DNA of 64,000 nt from Allantophomopsis cytisporea (Eukaryota > Ascomycota > Leotiomycetes > Phacidiales > Phacidiaceae), in the NCBI GenBank assembly GCA_024752435.1, contig CP103028.1, positions 372,001 through 436,000 on the forward strand. The letters run 5' to 3'. The position numbers were made by a program, and so were the translations under genes. Each line of letters begins with the position of its first letter. Within the stretch, counting starts at the first letter, position 1. Below are positions 22,073 through 34,054 of the stretch, piece after piece. The notes beneath the pieces were generated by a model that saw nothing but the letters and a program-made list of their open reading frames with translations, was not told the DNA's origin and did no database searches.

Positions 22073-24343
22073 ATGTCGTCTTACGGGTATGAGTAAGAGT
22101 ATTCATCTATGCATTGATATCCTAAGTACTGAATGGTGCCTTGTTCGTTACAATAATATATCAGTCTCAATTTTATGATAGGCCCAGCAGAAGTAGAGTC
22201 ATAATCTATGAAATGTCGTCCATTTTTGAATTTTTTTTATAGATAATTGATGGCACTGGCCCGATAGTAGTTACTTAACGCGTATTCGAAAGACGTTACA
22301 CTATATAAATCCTTCGCAAATAGGATAACTCAAAAGGCATGGGCATGACAAGCATCACAGAATCCTATGATATGTGAGGTTGTGAAGTGGCTCAAGTAAG
22401 ACATTCAGGAATTGACTGCGTGGCACCTGTGGCTTTGCTTTGTCTGGACCCTCTTCTACAAACGCTTGTCCAGTCATGGATACGATTTTACAGCTCCAAC
22501 AAGACCTGAGAGTTATTTGGTGATATATATATTCCCTATCTAGAATAACACAAGCTTCCTGTTTAGTAATATTCCCAGGAGTTAAGATTAGGGTTTCATA
22601 ATATAAAATACTGGGTTAGCATTGACATTTCGATGTTGATATAGATATCTGGGTTGTTTGAAGGTTTTAGGTCTATCTACTACTCTTACCATTTTATCAT
22701 CGCCAACATCTCCTACTCAGCTTACAACTCCCAACCAGCAAACCACCCCGTATAATTTGAAGATCTTCCTCTCTCTCTACTCTTCCAGACTTCCCTCCAG
22801 CATCCCTCTCCTTGCCATCATGCACAGGAGATGACTGGACGTCTGTACACCGCACTCCGTTTCGCATTCTTCAGTCGAGCTCAGGCACAGGGTATGATGA
22901 CTTCATGTTTAGTGCATGGCCGGCGATCATGTGTAGATCAGACAGATTAGACATTACACGGAATTCGTATCTCTACTCTACGCGATGTCTACTCCATACA
23001 TGGCACATACTACATAAACGCATTAAGAGAGTAGGCGCTGGGTGCAGGGACATCTAAGCTGTCTCACAGCCTTTGGATGCTTTTTGCTTCATTGTGAATG
23101 AAGGTGGGGATACTGACTCGTTGGCTTCCACTTGAGCACACCACAACTTGACTTGACTGGCTCAGAGTTACTCGCTGTCTCGTTGATTTGTTGTCTTCAC
23201 AGTGGTGCATCTTGCGCGTAGAGTTCTGTGAGTTGGTGGTCGGTATGGGATAGAGATGTAGTGTAGTGGTAAGTCATCCACTGCGTGCTGTACATAATCC
23301 TCTTGCATCGTACTTTACAGCAGTGATGGTACAGTCAAGATACGTTACATGAAACAGGTCAAGTCTGCCACTTATGGTTTTTGTAGAGAAACATTTCTTA
23401 CACTTATAGAATAGGTGACGGGCATACTTATGGTACTAAAACTTGAGTTCAACACCTAATTGGTGAAATCTCTTCAAATATGCTACTACTATGAGACAAG
23501 TGTATCCATTCATAGCTGATTGAAGGTCTTGAATGAGGAATCGTATCAAATGTTTTAAAGTCTTCCTTCTGGTTAACAAATTAAAACGATACCTAATCAT
23601 ATATAAAATCCAGAGTTTTTCTCAGCAGTTACTTATAAACGATTGTTCATTCTAACGAAATTTCATGTAACGTATCTTGTCCACGGAGTATAATGGTGGG
23701 TGAGCACAGCACTTTTTCATGTGCTGAGTACCACTTGCTATGTAGTTAATTAGATCCCAATCTTCAATTCCTATTGCCTATGAACTATTCTCGAGTAGCG
23801 GAATTTCCACGGCAAGGAACGAAACCGCGCAGCGTAATACCTTACTCCAACGCAGAGCAATATACTTTATGCAGGGCCTACATTACATACTGCTACCATT
23901 AATAAATACGAAGCGGAGTAGCACTCGTGACCACGTCTCTGTCCTCGTCATGATCGACCCTTTTTCTCATGCCTATTTTTTTTTCTTCCTTCTCGTCTTT
24001 TTCCTGTCTTGGTATGCGGAGGTGGTGGTAGAGTCCCTCTTGATGAACTCGCGTCGGCGTCGGCGGCGGGCTCAGCTGTTGGGCTGGGATCCCCAGACCA
24101 AAGATCGGGGAGTGAGGATCATCGGATCTCGGATAGTGTCTTGAATGTGTTGGTGTCAGTTGCGGATGTGCATTGTTGTTCAGAAGGTGGGTGAGTTGGT
24201 TGTGTGGTCTGAGTTGTGGTGGAGGAAGGAGGTAATAGAGAATCGATGTGTATATGGCTGTGTGAGGTAGGTCTCAACAATGTATTGTGAATCCGGTGGC
24301 GGTTGGTATCTAAGCTCGAGTCTACAAAGCATTCAGTTATTGC

Positions 24344-24376
24344 AGTCAGTCAGTCAGTCACTCACTCACTCACTCA
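24344..24376. repeat. (AGTC)n(ACTC)n tetranucleotide microsatellite
   Basis: Four AGTC-like units run directly into four ACTC units. The ACTC part is the reverse complement of the GTGA repeat 2.2 kb downstream. Confidence 0.85.
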
Positions 24377-26606
24377 GTCCAAAGGGCAGTCCTCGCCATC
24401 ATCTCTCACTGTCACTTCCTTACATGCCTTAGCCCAGATGCTACTAGCTCGATCAGCAGGGTCACCCCGTCCGCCGGGACATCCTAAAACTGTTGGCGTG
24501 CCATGTTCGTCCAAGTCAGCGCCAATGTTTCACCTTTCGCAGCCTTGTCCACACAAGCTTATCGCCTATCGATTGTCTGATTGGGCAAGGACACACCAGT
24601 AAAGAGCGAGCGCGTGCACGAGACCTCCAGAAGGACTCATCTTCTTCAACATGCACGCTCGACCTCTTGCAGATGGATGAGGGAGTAGAGGTGAGGGAAG
24701 AGCAAAGTATCGAGGAATCTTACAGCCCATCGAGTTGGATTTGATTGAATGGAGTTGAGTTGAGGTGAGCAGTTTTAAGTGGAGGGTCTCGTGCCGACGA
24801 GGCAGCTAGTGCTGTACTGTACTGTAGAGAATGGATCTGTTATCCATGATGGCTCGCGACTCAAGACTTGAGATGTCTGTGTGTTTTTGGTCTAGGGAAG
24901 TAAGTACATACCGTACCCAGCAGCCTGGCTTAGCACATGTCGACCTTCGAAGTCAGGCTCGGAAAGCGGTCAGCGTCCCTGTCCTCCGGTCTGACCGGAC
25001 CCGACGACATCAGACCAACCCAAAGCTGTGTAGAACATCCGATGTGCCTTCGTTCTCCGTCTCACAGTGATGGAATTGCATACATGCCTCAGAGATTGGA
25101 AGCTGAGGTGGTCTGCTTTTGTCCACTGTTGATGTTTCGTCGGTCTTGACTTGTCCGAGTCGGGAGGTGGCGCGCGGCTTGGAAGGGGAGAAGAATCAGG
25201 GGAAGAGTGGGCGAAATGCAAATCATGAGATGCCGTGGGTGCTAAGTCGTTGCTAAGTCTCAAGTACGGACACTGCCTGAACTGCCACATTTGGCCTCAC
25301 CACGCTATGAGGTTTGGTGTCTTTCAGGCACCGTGCCGCACTTGAATATTCATCAAGATTTGGAATTGTGAGGGTAGTGATTCCTGAGGAATTATGTATG
25401 AAGGAGGACCTAAATAGCTCTCTATGTACGTATATTGATATTTGTGTGTCTATTCATGGATTAATTACATTCCAAAGCTCCCACCAAAGCATTTGTGTGT
25501 ATCCTTTATGCAGTACGAGACGTATGGGAGAATCTTGTCAATGCTGGGAACTGCTGCATCACAACCTCCAACTTTAATTCTGTTTGGCTGCTGCTGCTTA
25601 CTTCTAGTGTCACCTCTTCCCGAGTCGGTGCCTCGTGTAAAGCAAAGCAGCATCATATTCATTTCCATCCCTCTCTGTCCCAATTCTCTTGTCATCCCTT
25701 CTTTGCCTCCCCGTCCCATATTTTATGCATAGCAATAAGGATGAGAGAGATCAAACAATGATTCTACTCCCGATAAGGTATTGATAATGAAGAAGCCTGA
25801 CCCCCAAGCCCCGAGTCCGAGCGAGAAACAGGCGCACAGCACAGGCATGAGAGAGAGATAGATGGTGGGGAAACAGGAAACAAAAAAACAAAACAAAACA
25901 AAATAATGAACACAAACTCGGCAATTCAATAGAAAGCGAGACATTTTCTTTGTCGATAAATGCAGATCTCGACTTGCTCTTTCTCCGCAAAATATTCGTA
26001 CTTTTGTCCGTATCCTGGTAAATGATCATGGACATGCTGACTTCGTTTTCCCCCCGTTAATCGTCAAACAGTGCACGATCATAACCAACGTCATCAAGAA
26101 GGACTATCAATTCGCAGGCGAGGACTAGAAAGTGCGGGCTCAGTGCAGCGTCAAGATGGGTGATCATCTACCCATTGACGGAGAAGGAATTTTGTTGACG
26201 CCAGTCTAGAAGAAACATTGGAGATGTGAGAGGAGGATATGGTATGAGGATGTGAGGATGAGAGGATGTGAGAATACCTTGGGGTCGGGCTGACTGGAAA
26301 CGTTTCATACGAGCTGTGCGTGCTACACCACTCACATACCATGCTCTTTCACTCTTCCCATCCGTTGGCTTGGAGATGCTTGAAGGACACCCCTGGTGGA
26401 ACAGTATGATTCCTTTGTCCAATCATTGACTTCCAATGCATAATCTTACTCCATGCATAGAAAATGCTTCTTGATCGAGTTGGAGGGGTTGAGATGGGGG
26501 AGGAAGTGAGTACGTTGACTGTGTGATACTTCAATGGTTGAGTGGAGGAGAGACAGCAAGAGCAAAAATAGAGATGTCGAAGGAGAAACCGGACTCCATG
26601 ACTCAA

Positions 26607-26640
26607 GTGAGTGAGTGAGTGAGTGAGCGAGCGAGTGAGT
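26607..26640. repeat. (GTGA)n tetranucleotide microsatellite
   Basis: About eight GTGA/GCGA units. It can pair with the ACTC repeat at 24359-24376, so a transcript spanning both could fold a long-range stem. Non-coding; it lies about 0.7 kb upstream of the STE11 ATG. Confidence 0.85.
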
Positions 26641-27354
26641 TGTTGATTGAGCTGTACGTACTGACTGGCTGTACTCTGTATAACTTTTAATAACCAAAAT
26701 CATCCTTTTTCTCCCCATCTCATCCTTCAATGCAAGCTGCGTACTACTATGCTGCGACTACTCTGCTCTATCTCTCTATTTCCTTTTAACTTCGCTCTCC
26801 TCTTCTCCACAATCTATTCTACTTTACACTAATTTACCCAATTCGATCACTAGAATATTATTTTATACCATAAAAACAATTACCACCACTCTTTTCACCT
26901 AGTGTCGGCAGCAACCCACGTTGAACTTACGACTAGAGCTGTGCTCTTACGCTGTAGCTCCCCTCGCAGATCCACAGATTCGAAACCCATAACATAATCC
27001 CGGTCCGCGTTGCTCACTCGACTCTCGACTGTCTCTGGTACCCGCACCCAACACCACACACACCTAAATCTCCCCCAAACCCTCATCTTCGCCGCCCTCT
27101 CAACTCCACACAGGTGAAGAAACATTCATATTGAGGAGACAAAGCCCTTGACAACTTAGCCGCGTCGTCAGCGCATATCCACGCTGGCTATCGCGACACT
27201 TCAAATCATCGGATGAGTGTCGACATCTAAATACGTTCCCAAGTCGCTGTCGACTTTCTGTAAGATCCGGCTCTTATTCCGCTCTGCGAGTCAGACATCT
27301 TCACATCTACAATAGCTTACTTCTCCGACCGAGCCACCTGGATACACACACGAC

Positions 27355-30270
27355 ATGGCTATGCTGGCATCCAAGACGCCGTATCCGGCACAGTTATCGA
27401 CAGCATCAAACTCCCTATCTTCATCGCAACAACCCGGCGGTCATTCGAGTCGAAGAGCTCCAACGCTTCCATCATCAGCCCCAACATTCTCTAGTCCTAC
27501 GGAATCGGACTTCTCAGATGCAATGGATGGACCGGATTCCGCAAAGAATTGGGATGAGGAGCGAGTCTGTGACTGGCTGCGCAGTGTGAACTGTGGAGAC
27601 TACGAGAAGCTGTTCCGCAAGAATAACATCAATGGAGAGAACCTCCTGGAGATGGACAAAGCTGTCCTACAAGAAATTGGTATTGATAAGATCGGAGACC
27701 GTGTGCGCCTGTTCTTGGGCATTAAGAAACTCCGAACAAAGGCATATGCAAATCAAAAGAAGCGCAATCGAGTATGTACCCAATGGATCATCAAAGGCTG
27801 TTTCTAACAAATCTAGGACTCCTTTGCTCCCCTCGAACCTTCAAGTCTTGCATACACTCCGTCTTCATCCGGATCCCCACGACCACCTAATTCTGGCCGC
27901 ACCGCACCTTTATCTTCTACAAGCAAAAGGTATTCCCGCCAATTTGAGAGCTTTACGCCATCCTCGTTATTTGAAAGTCTTTCTAAATCGCCATCTAGGC
28001 CTACTTCCCCCCAGCATACATCCGACTCGCAGGTCCGAGCCATCAGAGCACAGCGATATAATGGCATAAGCCCAGCAGAGCTTTCGAGACGAGAGAATGC
28101 ACAAGGATATTTCAATGGCTCAAGCGTTCCATCCAGCGCCGCAACCATCTCCGGACGTCGCCCAACTTCCCCTGCCGAAGCACAAACGCCACAGACTGCT
28201 CGTATAATTCAGCAACACACTCGTGGTAACGGCAGTCTTGATGCGTCGTTAATGGCCTCGTTGCCAACAAATCAAGATATGATTCGAGTTATTTCTTCCG
28301 GAGGTCTAACAAAGGTTGTGAAGATAACTGATTGCACTTCGTGTGATGAGGTTATGCGAGTCACTTTGAGGAAATTTGGCCTTCGTGAGGATCATGATAG
28401 GAATTATTGCTTTTACGCATTGGCTGGTGTTGAACCAGATCCCTCTGCATGTCGACGTTTGAAGGAGGCAGAGTTGTGGCGTATCGTGAAGGATCGCCAT
28501 AGAGCAGAAAGGAATCGATTAATACTGCGAAAAATCCACGCCGGTGAGCCAGGGCCGGCTGAGTTGCAACGGGCTGCGGAGATTGCTATCGAGGAGGAGG
28601 CCGCGACGAATCATGCTCGTGTACTTGCATCCAAGGAAAAGCGAAGTCAGGGGAAAGCTGCGAGGGTCTTGGGCGAGGACTTTAGAGGAGAGCATCCTCT
28701 GTCGCCAGCATCCTTCCAGTCAGGCCATTCTGCAGTATCAGCTGGTGAGCGGGAGCGAAATGTCTACAATGCTGCGAAGGACTTGGAGCGTCCACCATCG
28801 ATGGAGAACCAAAGAGAATTGTCACGATACAATTCGAGGAGAAAGGAGAAGGCTGGACATCTACACCAATTCTTCGGTGCTCGTCCTCCGAGTGAGCTGA
28901 TTACGTCTGACTTGACTAATTTCTTCCCGGATCACTCCCGAGAAGAAATTGATAAGACTGTTCGCATGTCTTTGCGCCGATCTAAGCGCCTAAGCAGAAT
29001 GAACAGTCGTCTCAGTGTTGCAAGTAACCTCAGCTTCACCTCCAGCCTTAGAGATGCACCACCGATTCCGAATATCGCTGATACTTGGCTTGCCGGCAGC
29101 CAGAAGGCACGACCATTGGATCTTACTAGATCTTCCTCTGGTGGTATTGGTGCTTACCGGGATTCTGTGGCGTCTTCATCACTTGAGCGCGTACAAGAAG
29201 AATCCCCAATTGAACCTAACCGCAAATCATATATCTCCTTTGACAGTGGATCGGATACAGCTGCAGTCAATGTTACGGACCCAGATGGCAATGTTTCAAA
29301 GCATAGCTATTTTGATGGAGACAGCACCGAGGCTGGAGATTCTTTGCGGGATATCAGCCAGGCTTTGGATGAAGATGGAGAAGATGCGGATACAGATCTA
29401 CAGAACTTCCTTACTGGTGAGGGGTGCTGGGATGAAAACCAGTGGATGAAGGGTACCCTCATTGGACAGGGTTCATTCGGCAGTGTCTACCTGGCCCTTC
29501 ACGCTGTAACAGGAGAGCTTCTTGCCGTAAAGCAAGTTGAAGTTCCCCAGCATGGAGACACAGCCAATGACGCCCGTAAGAAGAGCATGATTGACGCGCT
29601 CAAGCGAGAGATTGGTCTCCTCCGCGAACTTCAACATCCCAACATTGTGCAATATCTCGGCTCCTCCTCTTCGGACGAATACCTCAACATTTTCCTCGAG
29701 TACGTTCCTGGTGGCTCCGTCCAAACAATGCTAAACTCCTACGGTGCGCTTCGCGAGCCTCTCGTCCGATCCTTCGTTCGCCAGATCGTCACCGGTCTCG
29801 CATATCTTCATTCAAGAGACATCATCCACCGCGACATTAAAGGTGCCAATATTCTTGTTGATAACAAAGGTGGCATCAAGATCTCGGATTTCGGCATTTC
29901 GAAGAAAGTTGAAGCGTCTTCGGCGCTACACACGGGTGGCGGCAACGCGAAGAATCGCTCCTCCCTACAAGGCTCCGTCTTCTGGATGGCGCCCGAGGTG
30001 GTAAAGCAGACCTCGTACACGCGCAAGGCCGACATCTGGTCTCTTGGCTGCCTCGTCATCGAAATGATGACTGGTAACCACCCCTTCCCAGACTGCTCCC
30101 AGCTCCAGGCCATCTTCAAGATCGGTGGTGCTCAAGCTACGCCTACCATCCCTGAACACGCTAGCCCTGAGGCCGTCACCTTTTTGAAGAAGACGTTCGA
30201 GATCGACTTCAAGAAGAGACCTACTGCTGACGAGTTGCTGTTCTCACCTTTCTTGAGTCCTTGTACTTAG
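27355..30270 (+). CDS. STE11: MAP kinase kinase kinase Ste11
   Basis: Two exons, 27355-27771 and 27817-30270, with a 45-nt intron (TCTAAC branch), encode 956 aa. Domains in order: SAM at about 65-127 (WDEERVCDWLRSVNCGDYEK...VRLFLGIKKLR), a Ser/Pro-rich linker, a Ras-association-type domain at about 290-385 (IRVISSGGLTKVVKI...VMRVTLRKFGL), a long disordered Ser-rich region, and a kinase domain from about 682 (LIGQGSFGSVYLA, AVKQVE, HRDIKGANILVD, SDFGISK, GSVFWMAPEVV, DIWSLGC). This is the classical layout of fungal Ste11, which sits under Ste20/Ste50 and activates Ste7/Fus3-type modules controlling mating, hyphal fusion and plant infection. It has an unusually long upstream region. The family assignment is very secure; the start is the first ATG consistent with the family. 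Confidence 0.95.
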
Positions 30271-31508
30271 GCTGCGTTGATGTGGCTGTGCTAGTTACTA
30301 ATGAGACTGCTACGTTCATCAACTATTTTGGCGATTTTTGGCGCATTCGTTCCGTATTTTACAACTACGAACACAGATTGTAGCGTAGCAGGCATGAAAT
30401 TGGTACTCGAAAACAAATCGGGGATATTTAGATGGGTGGACTGTATGTTGCGACCTTGATGGGGCACTTCTTTTTATTTCGATTTCTTGCGTCGCGTGCA
30501 TACTCTTGAAGCGTATGTTGGACTTTGAGCGGGATTTCTTTTGACTTTACTTTTGATTTGGGAATTCTTCACTTCTTGTCTCGTTTCCCTAGCCATTATG
30601 GGTTGTCAAGCCCCTTTGGGAGGGACGAGGATTGCAGCGCTGCGCGTCTTTGCTTGCATTTTTTGGTGGCTTGCGGGGTTGTGGGTTCGAAGGGTTGTCT
30701 TTGGTTTGGGATGAGCTATGGAAGTGTGGTGTGGGGTTGGTGATAATGTTGTTATGATGAATATGGTTTTAGATGATTTGAGAGAGGAATTGGTGTGGAA
30801 GTGGAGTTGTGGGGTGCAGATGGGTAGGATGGAGTTGGGGTAGGCTGGGATAGAACAGGTGGATTGGGTTGTGTATTTGTATGGTGTTGGTAGGATAGGG
30901 GGATGGAATGAACTATGTGAGAGGATGCATATATGGACTATTGTTATGATTGTGTGATCTTGTGACTTTGAGATGAGTTATATTGATTACCTATTGGTTA
31001 GGTATCTAATAGGACTTGGAATATAAGTACAGCTATATGGGAGACCTTTACCACTCCATGAAATAAGGTAGGATAGAGCGTTTGCCCAGTTACGATACTA
31101 GAATAATCTATGCCATTTAATTTCTCTACGTCTGTTAATCTGCACTGTGCCATAGCATGTCCCACAGAAAGTAAGCCTTAACCTTTGCTTCGAATGCAGG
31201 ACCACATCCCCACGTGAAATGATAGGCAATGGCGCAACATTGCCAGACAGACAATCAATAACGGACAACAAAGACATCAGCCGAATCACCTCGCAAAGCT
31301 GTCACTTCAGATAAACTAGTATCTTTACGTACCGCCAGCCTCACAGAGAAGGACACAAAATACATCCCATGACGTAAACCAAAAGAATCCCACATAAGAA
31401 ATTCCAACCCTGATAGCCTCATCCATTCTCCCAAACCATCCTGCCCCAACACATCCCCCAAAGTACAAACCCTTCTCCAGATCTATTCCTAAAGCCACAA
31501 ATCGCACT
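30271..31508. other. STE11 3' region with C-depleted G/T-rich tract
   Basis: No gene is visible. From about 30710 to 30920 the plus strand contains only about four C residues in roughly 210 nt and many GG/GGG/GGGG runs, a strong strand asymmetry. The right end is the promoter of the GGCT-like gene. Confidence 0.5.
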
Positions 31509-32102
31509 ATGCCCCCAAAAGAGCGCCTCTACTTCGCCTACGGCTCCAACCTCTCCCTCACCCAGATGGCCTCGCGATGCTCAGGCTCCAAATATAGAGG
31601 CGTGGCCTTCCTCACCAACCACGAATTCTTGATTTCGCCGCGTGGATACGCGAATGTTCGGCGTGTGGAACCCACGAGCACGCCTCATGACTTAGGGGAC
31701 AAAAGGGGAGAGGGCGAGCAGATGCAGCCTTCGAGCAAAGTCTGGGGTCTGCTGTACGCCCTTACACGTGCTGATGAAGAGTTGCTGGATGGGTATGAGG
31801 GCGTGCCGTTCGCGTATGAGAAGATCGATATGGAGGTTACTGCAGTATTTGGCGAGGGTAGTGTAAAGGATGAGTCAACGAGGGTGGAGTCTAGATTGGC
31901 GACGGGTGGTGTGACCCCCTTGGAGAAAGCGCGGAAGTGGGAGGAAGTGAGTGCGCTGATTTATGTTGATCCGAGGGAGGGAGAGGGCTTGCCGTTGAAT
32001 GAATATGTTGGGAGGATGAATAGGGGGATAGACGATGCAAGGAGGTTGGGCGTGCCGGAGGAGTATCTTAGGGAGTTGAGGAGGTGGATTCCTGAGGGAT
32101 GA
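31509..32102 (+). CDS. Gamma-glutamylcyclotransferase-like (GGCT/AIG2 fold) protein
   Basis: Intronless, 197 aa. The N-terminus carries the family substrate-binding loop FAYGSNLS (residues 9-16). The conserved acidic residue that acts as general base is in LDGYEGVPFAYEK, after VWGLLYALT. The fold releases 5-oxoproline from gamma-glutamyl amino acids or dipeptides in the cytosol, as in glutathione turnover; which substrate applies here cannot be told. An insertion of about 30 residues (EPTSTPHDLGDKRGEG) separates the first strands, as in many fungal members. The C-terminal helix region (GVPEEYLRELRRWIP) also fits. No signal peptide. Confidence 0.85.
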   Translation: MPPKERLYFAYGSNLSLTQMASRCSGSKYRGVAFLTNHEFLISPRGYANVRRVEPTSTPHDLGDKRGEGEQMQPSSKVWGLLYALTRADEELLDGYEGVPFAYEKIDMEVTAVFGEGSVKDESTRVESRLATGGVTPLEKARKWEEVSALIYVDPREGEGLPLNEYVGRMNRGIDDARRLGVPEEYLRELRRWIPEG

Positions 32103-32576
32103 AAATTTGGATGATGATGAAGACTGTGATGGTGGTATTCACATGGGAGCATCGAAAAGAGCTGTTGTTAAACACTGCTGCGCACTTGAATAGCCCACTG
32201 TACAGACTGGTTACGGCGCAACTATATAACAGCATTTCTCTTGCTTTCTTTGTGATCCACAAAAGTTGCTCAAGACAGTAACGACAATCCAGTTTTGGAT
32301 TTCTATAGCGATTTTCTGTATTATACTTACAAGAAACAAAATATGAGGTGACGATGATGCGCACAGCGATGGGAGAGTGCATGACGATGCAAAGTGTGCA
32401 CCCTCACTCATTAGAAATACATGCGTCACACTATCATTGAGTTCGAATCATGTTGATGACGAGCTCTTGAATTGTGAATGCTCTAGATAGCTAGTCTCTT
32501 ATCTTCATTATCGTAAGCAGATCGTGATATCTTCCAACACCAAACGCCATGCCATACCCCATACCCCTTTTCCTAT
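32103..32576. other. Convergent spacer GGCT-like / RFC4
   Basis: Contains the 3' flanks of the two convergent genes. No motif or gene is visible. Confidence 0.5.
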
Positions 32577-33743
32577 CTATGCAGGAGCCACGAATTTCTT
32601 CGGGTCCATGTTCAGTTTACATAACCTAGCTACGCATCCACTGAGCTGGAGTAAAGTCTGTACTCCTTCAAGAATCTTCATATGCGTGAACCCGATCTCC
32701 TTGATAAATTCCAGCTTCGAATGCTCGCTCAACGTGTCCACCGTCTTCGTTACCCTGAACATTGTACTGATGATGTCATGGCTTGAATACCCCAGTTCCC
32801 AAAGTTCTCTAAGTGTTTCGAGCGCAGCATCAATCTTTCCCTCGTAGCAGGCCTTAATCATGGCCTGTACTTTGATAGGATGTGGCGAGTCCACTACCTT
32901 GAAAACGTTATCACCCGAAACGAAGCCAAATCCGGCAAATGTGGATTGCAAGTTGTTGATAGCTTGGCGCATGTCTCCCTCAGCACTGAATACCAATGCT
33001 GCCAGTCCATCCTCACTGTACTCGACCTTCTCCGCCTCAATGATTTGAAGAAGTCGCTTGACGACCTGGGCGTCTGTCAGACGGGAGTAACGCAGGATTG
33101 CGCAACGAGATTGTAGAGGTTCGATGATCTTATTCGACTGGTTGCAGGCGAAAGCGAATCGAGTTGTTGAGGAATAGATTTCCATGGTTCGTCGAAGTGC
33201 TTGTTGGGCACCGGAGGTCATGCTGTCTGCCTCATCGAGAATGACGAGCTTTTGCCGGCCTTGGGGAAGAGTTACTTTCTTCTGCGCGAAGCCTTTGATT
33301 CGGTTTCGTACCACATCGATACCTATATCTCATCAGCATTGATGCTGTATCCTGTCTTAGTCTTCGTACCTCGTTCATCACTGGCATTGAGCTCCAGAAC
33401 TGCCTCCTTGTATGCGTCTCCTAGCAACTGCCGAGCTAAACATAATACCGACGTAGTTTTTCCAATTCCAGGCATTCCAGAAATAATGACATGGGGCATA
33501 TTTCCGTCCTTTGCAATGATCTTGAGTCGCTCTATGGTCTCGGTATTTCCTACTACATCATCGAGGAATACAGGTCTATATTTCTCAACCCTAGGAGAAT
33601 ATTAGTGTTTTTGTATTGATATTGCAAAAGATCACTGACCATGGGAGTTCATAATTAGTAGCTCCACTGATATTTGCCGTGAGATGCTTCTTAGCTGCTG
33701 CTGTCGAAGATTCGCCCATGTTGACGTCCTTGGTAACAGCCAT
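32577..33743 (-). CDS. RFC4: Replication factor C small subunit (yeast Rfc4 / human RFC2 type)
   Basis: Three exons (33743-33640, 33590-33370, 33322-32577) give 356 aa. It is an AAA+ subunit of the RFC complex that loads PCNA onto primed DNA in the nucleus, and is shared with the Rad24, Ctf18 and Elg1 complexes. Visible motifs: RFC box II (PWVEKYRPVFLDDVVG), Walker A (ISGMPGIGKTTS), LELNASDERGIDVVRNRIK, Walker B (LVILDEADSM), sensor 1 region (FAFACNQSNKIIEPLQSRC), and the SRC motif with the arginine finger. The C-terminal collar domain (EGDMRQAINNLQSTFAGFG, VDSPHPIKV) is complete. The exact wording GNMPHVIISGMPGIGKTT separates it from Rfc2, Rfc3 and Rfc5. It is transcribed divergently from LOC1. 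Confidence 0.95.
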
Positions 33744-34054
33744 TGTCGTGGTTGCTTGTAAGATCCAAGCTCATAAGTTCTGACACTTAGTCGCGTCGGA
33801 CGCGATATTGCCTAGGCACGCGTTGGCGTAAATTGATCACAGTCACGTGGGGATGGACCCTTAGACATGCCGGTTGGTGACAGCGGAGCGGAGCGGATAT
33901 CGCAGGCTCGGCGGACCCCCAGGACCGAGAATTTCCATTCTTTATCGCATGCCCTTCCAAAAATAATCTCATCGAGCTCCCGCGTTTCCCTCTCCTTCCA
34001 CCTTCAAACAACCACAAAACCCACACTCAGCGCATCTATTATTCACTCGTCAAA
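33744..34054. promoter_or_regulatory. Bidirectional promoter RFC4 / LOC1
   Basis: Only 311 nt lie between the two divergent start codons, so the promoters and 5' UTRs of a replication gene and a ribosome-assembly gene must share this space. It contains CACGTG at about 33844-33849 (E-box-like) and C/T-rich tracts near 33990-34010 leading to LOC1. No transcription start can be placed from sequence alone. Confidence 0.6.

Larger units (their letters stand above)
22073..27354. other. 5.3-kb gene-free region upstream of STE11
   Basis: The longest gap in the window. No frame above about 106 codons, no splice-joined family and no transposase is visible. It holds tetranucleotide repeats at 24344-24376 and 26607-26640 that are near reverse complements, A/C homopolymer tracts around 25880-25905, and T/C-rich stretches (22760-22830, 23955-24005, 26750-26900) typical of fungal promoters and 5' leaders. 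The right end is presumably a long STE11 promoter and 5' UTR. Confidence 0.5.

Noticed and set aside
23250..23275. A-box-like TAGTGTAGTGGTAAGTCA, as in tRNA-Asp
   Set aside because: No B box or terminator at suitable distance downstream.
24970..25290. 106-codon minus-strand frame in the STE11 upstream region
   Set aside because: Pro/Ser/His-rich with no motif and no partners; overlaps comparable frames on the other strand.
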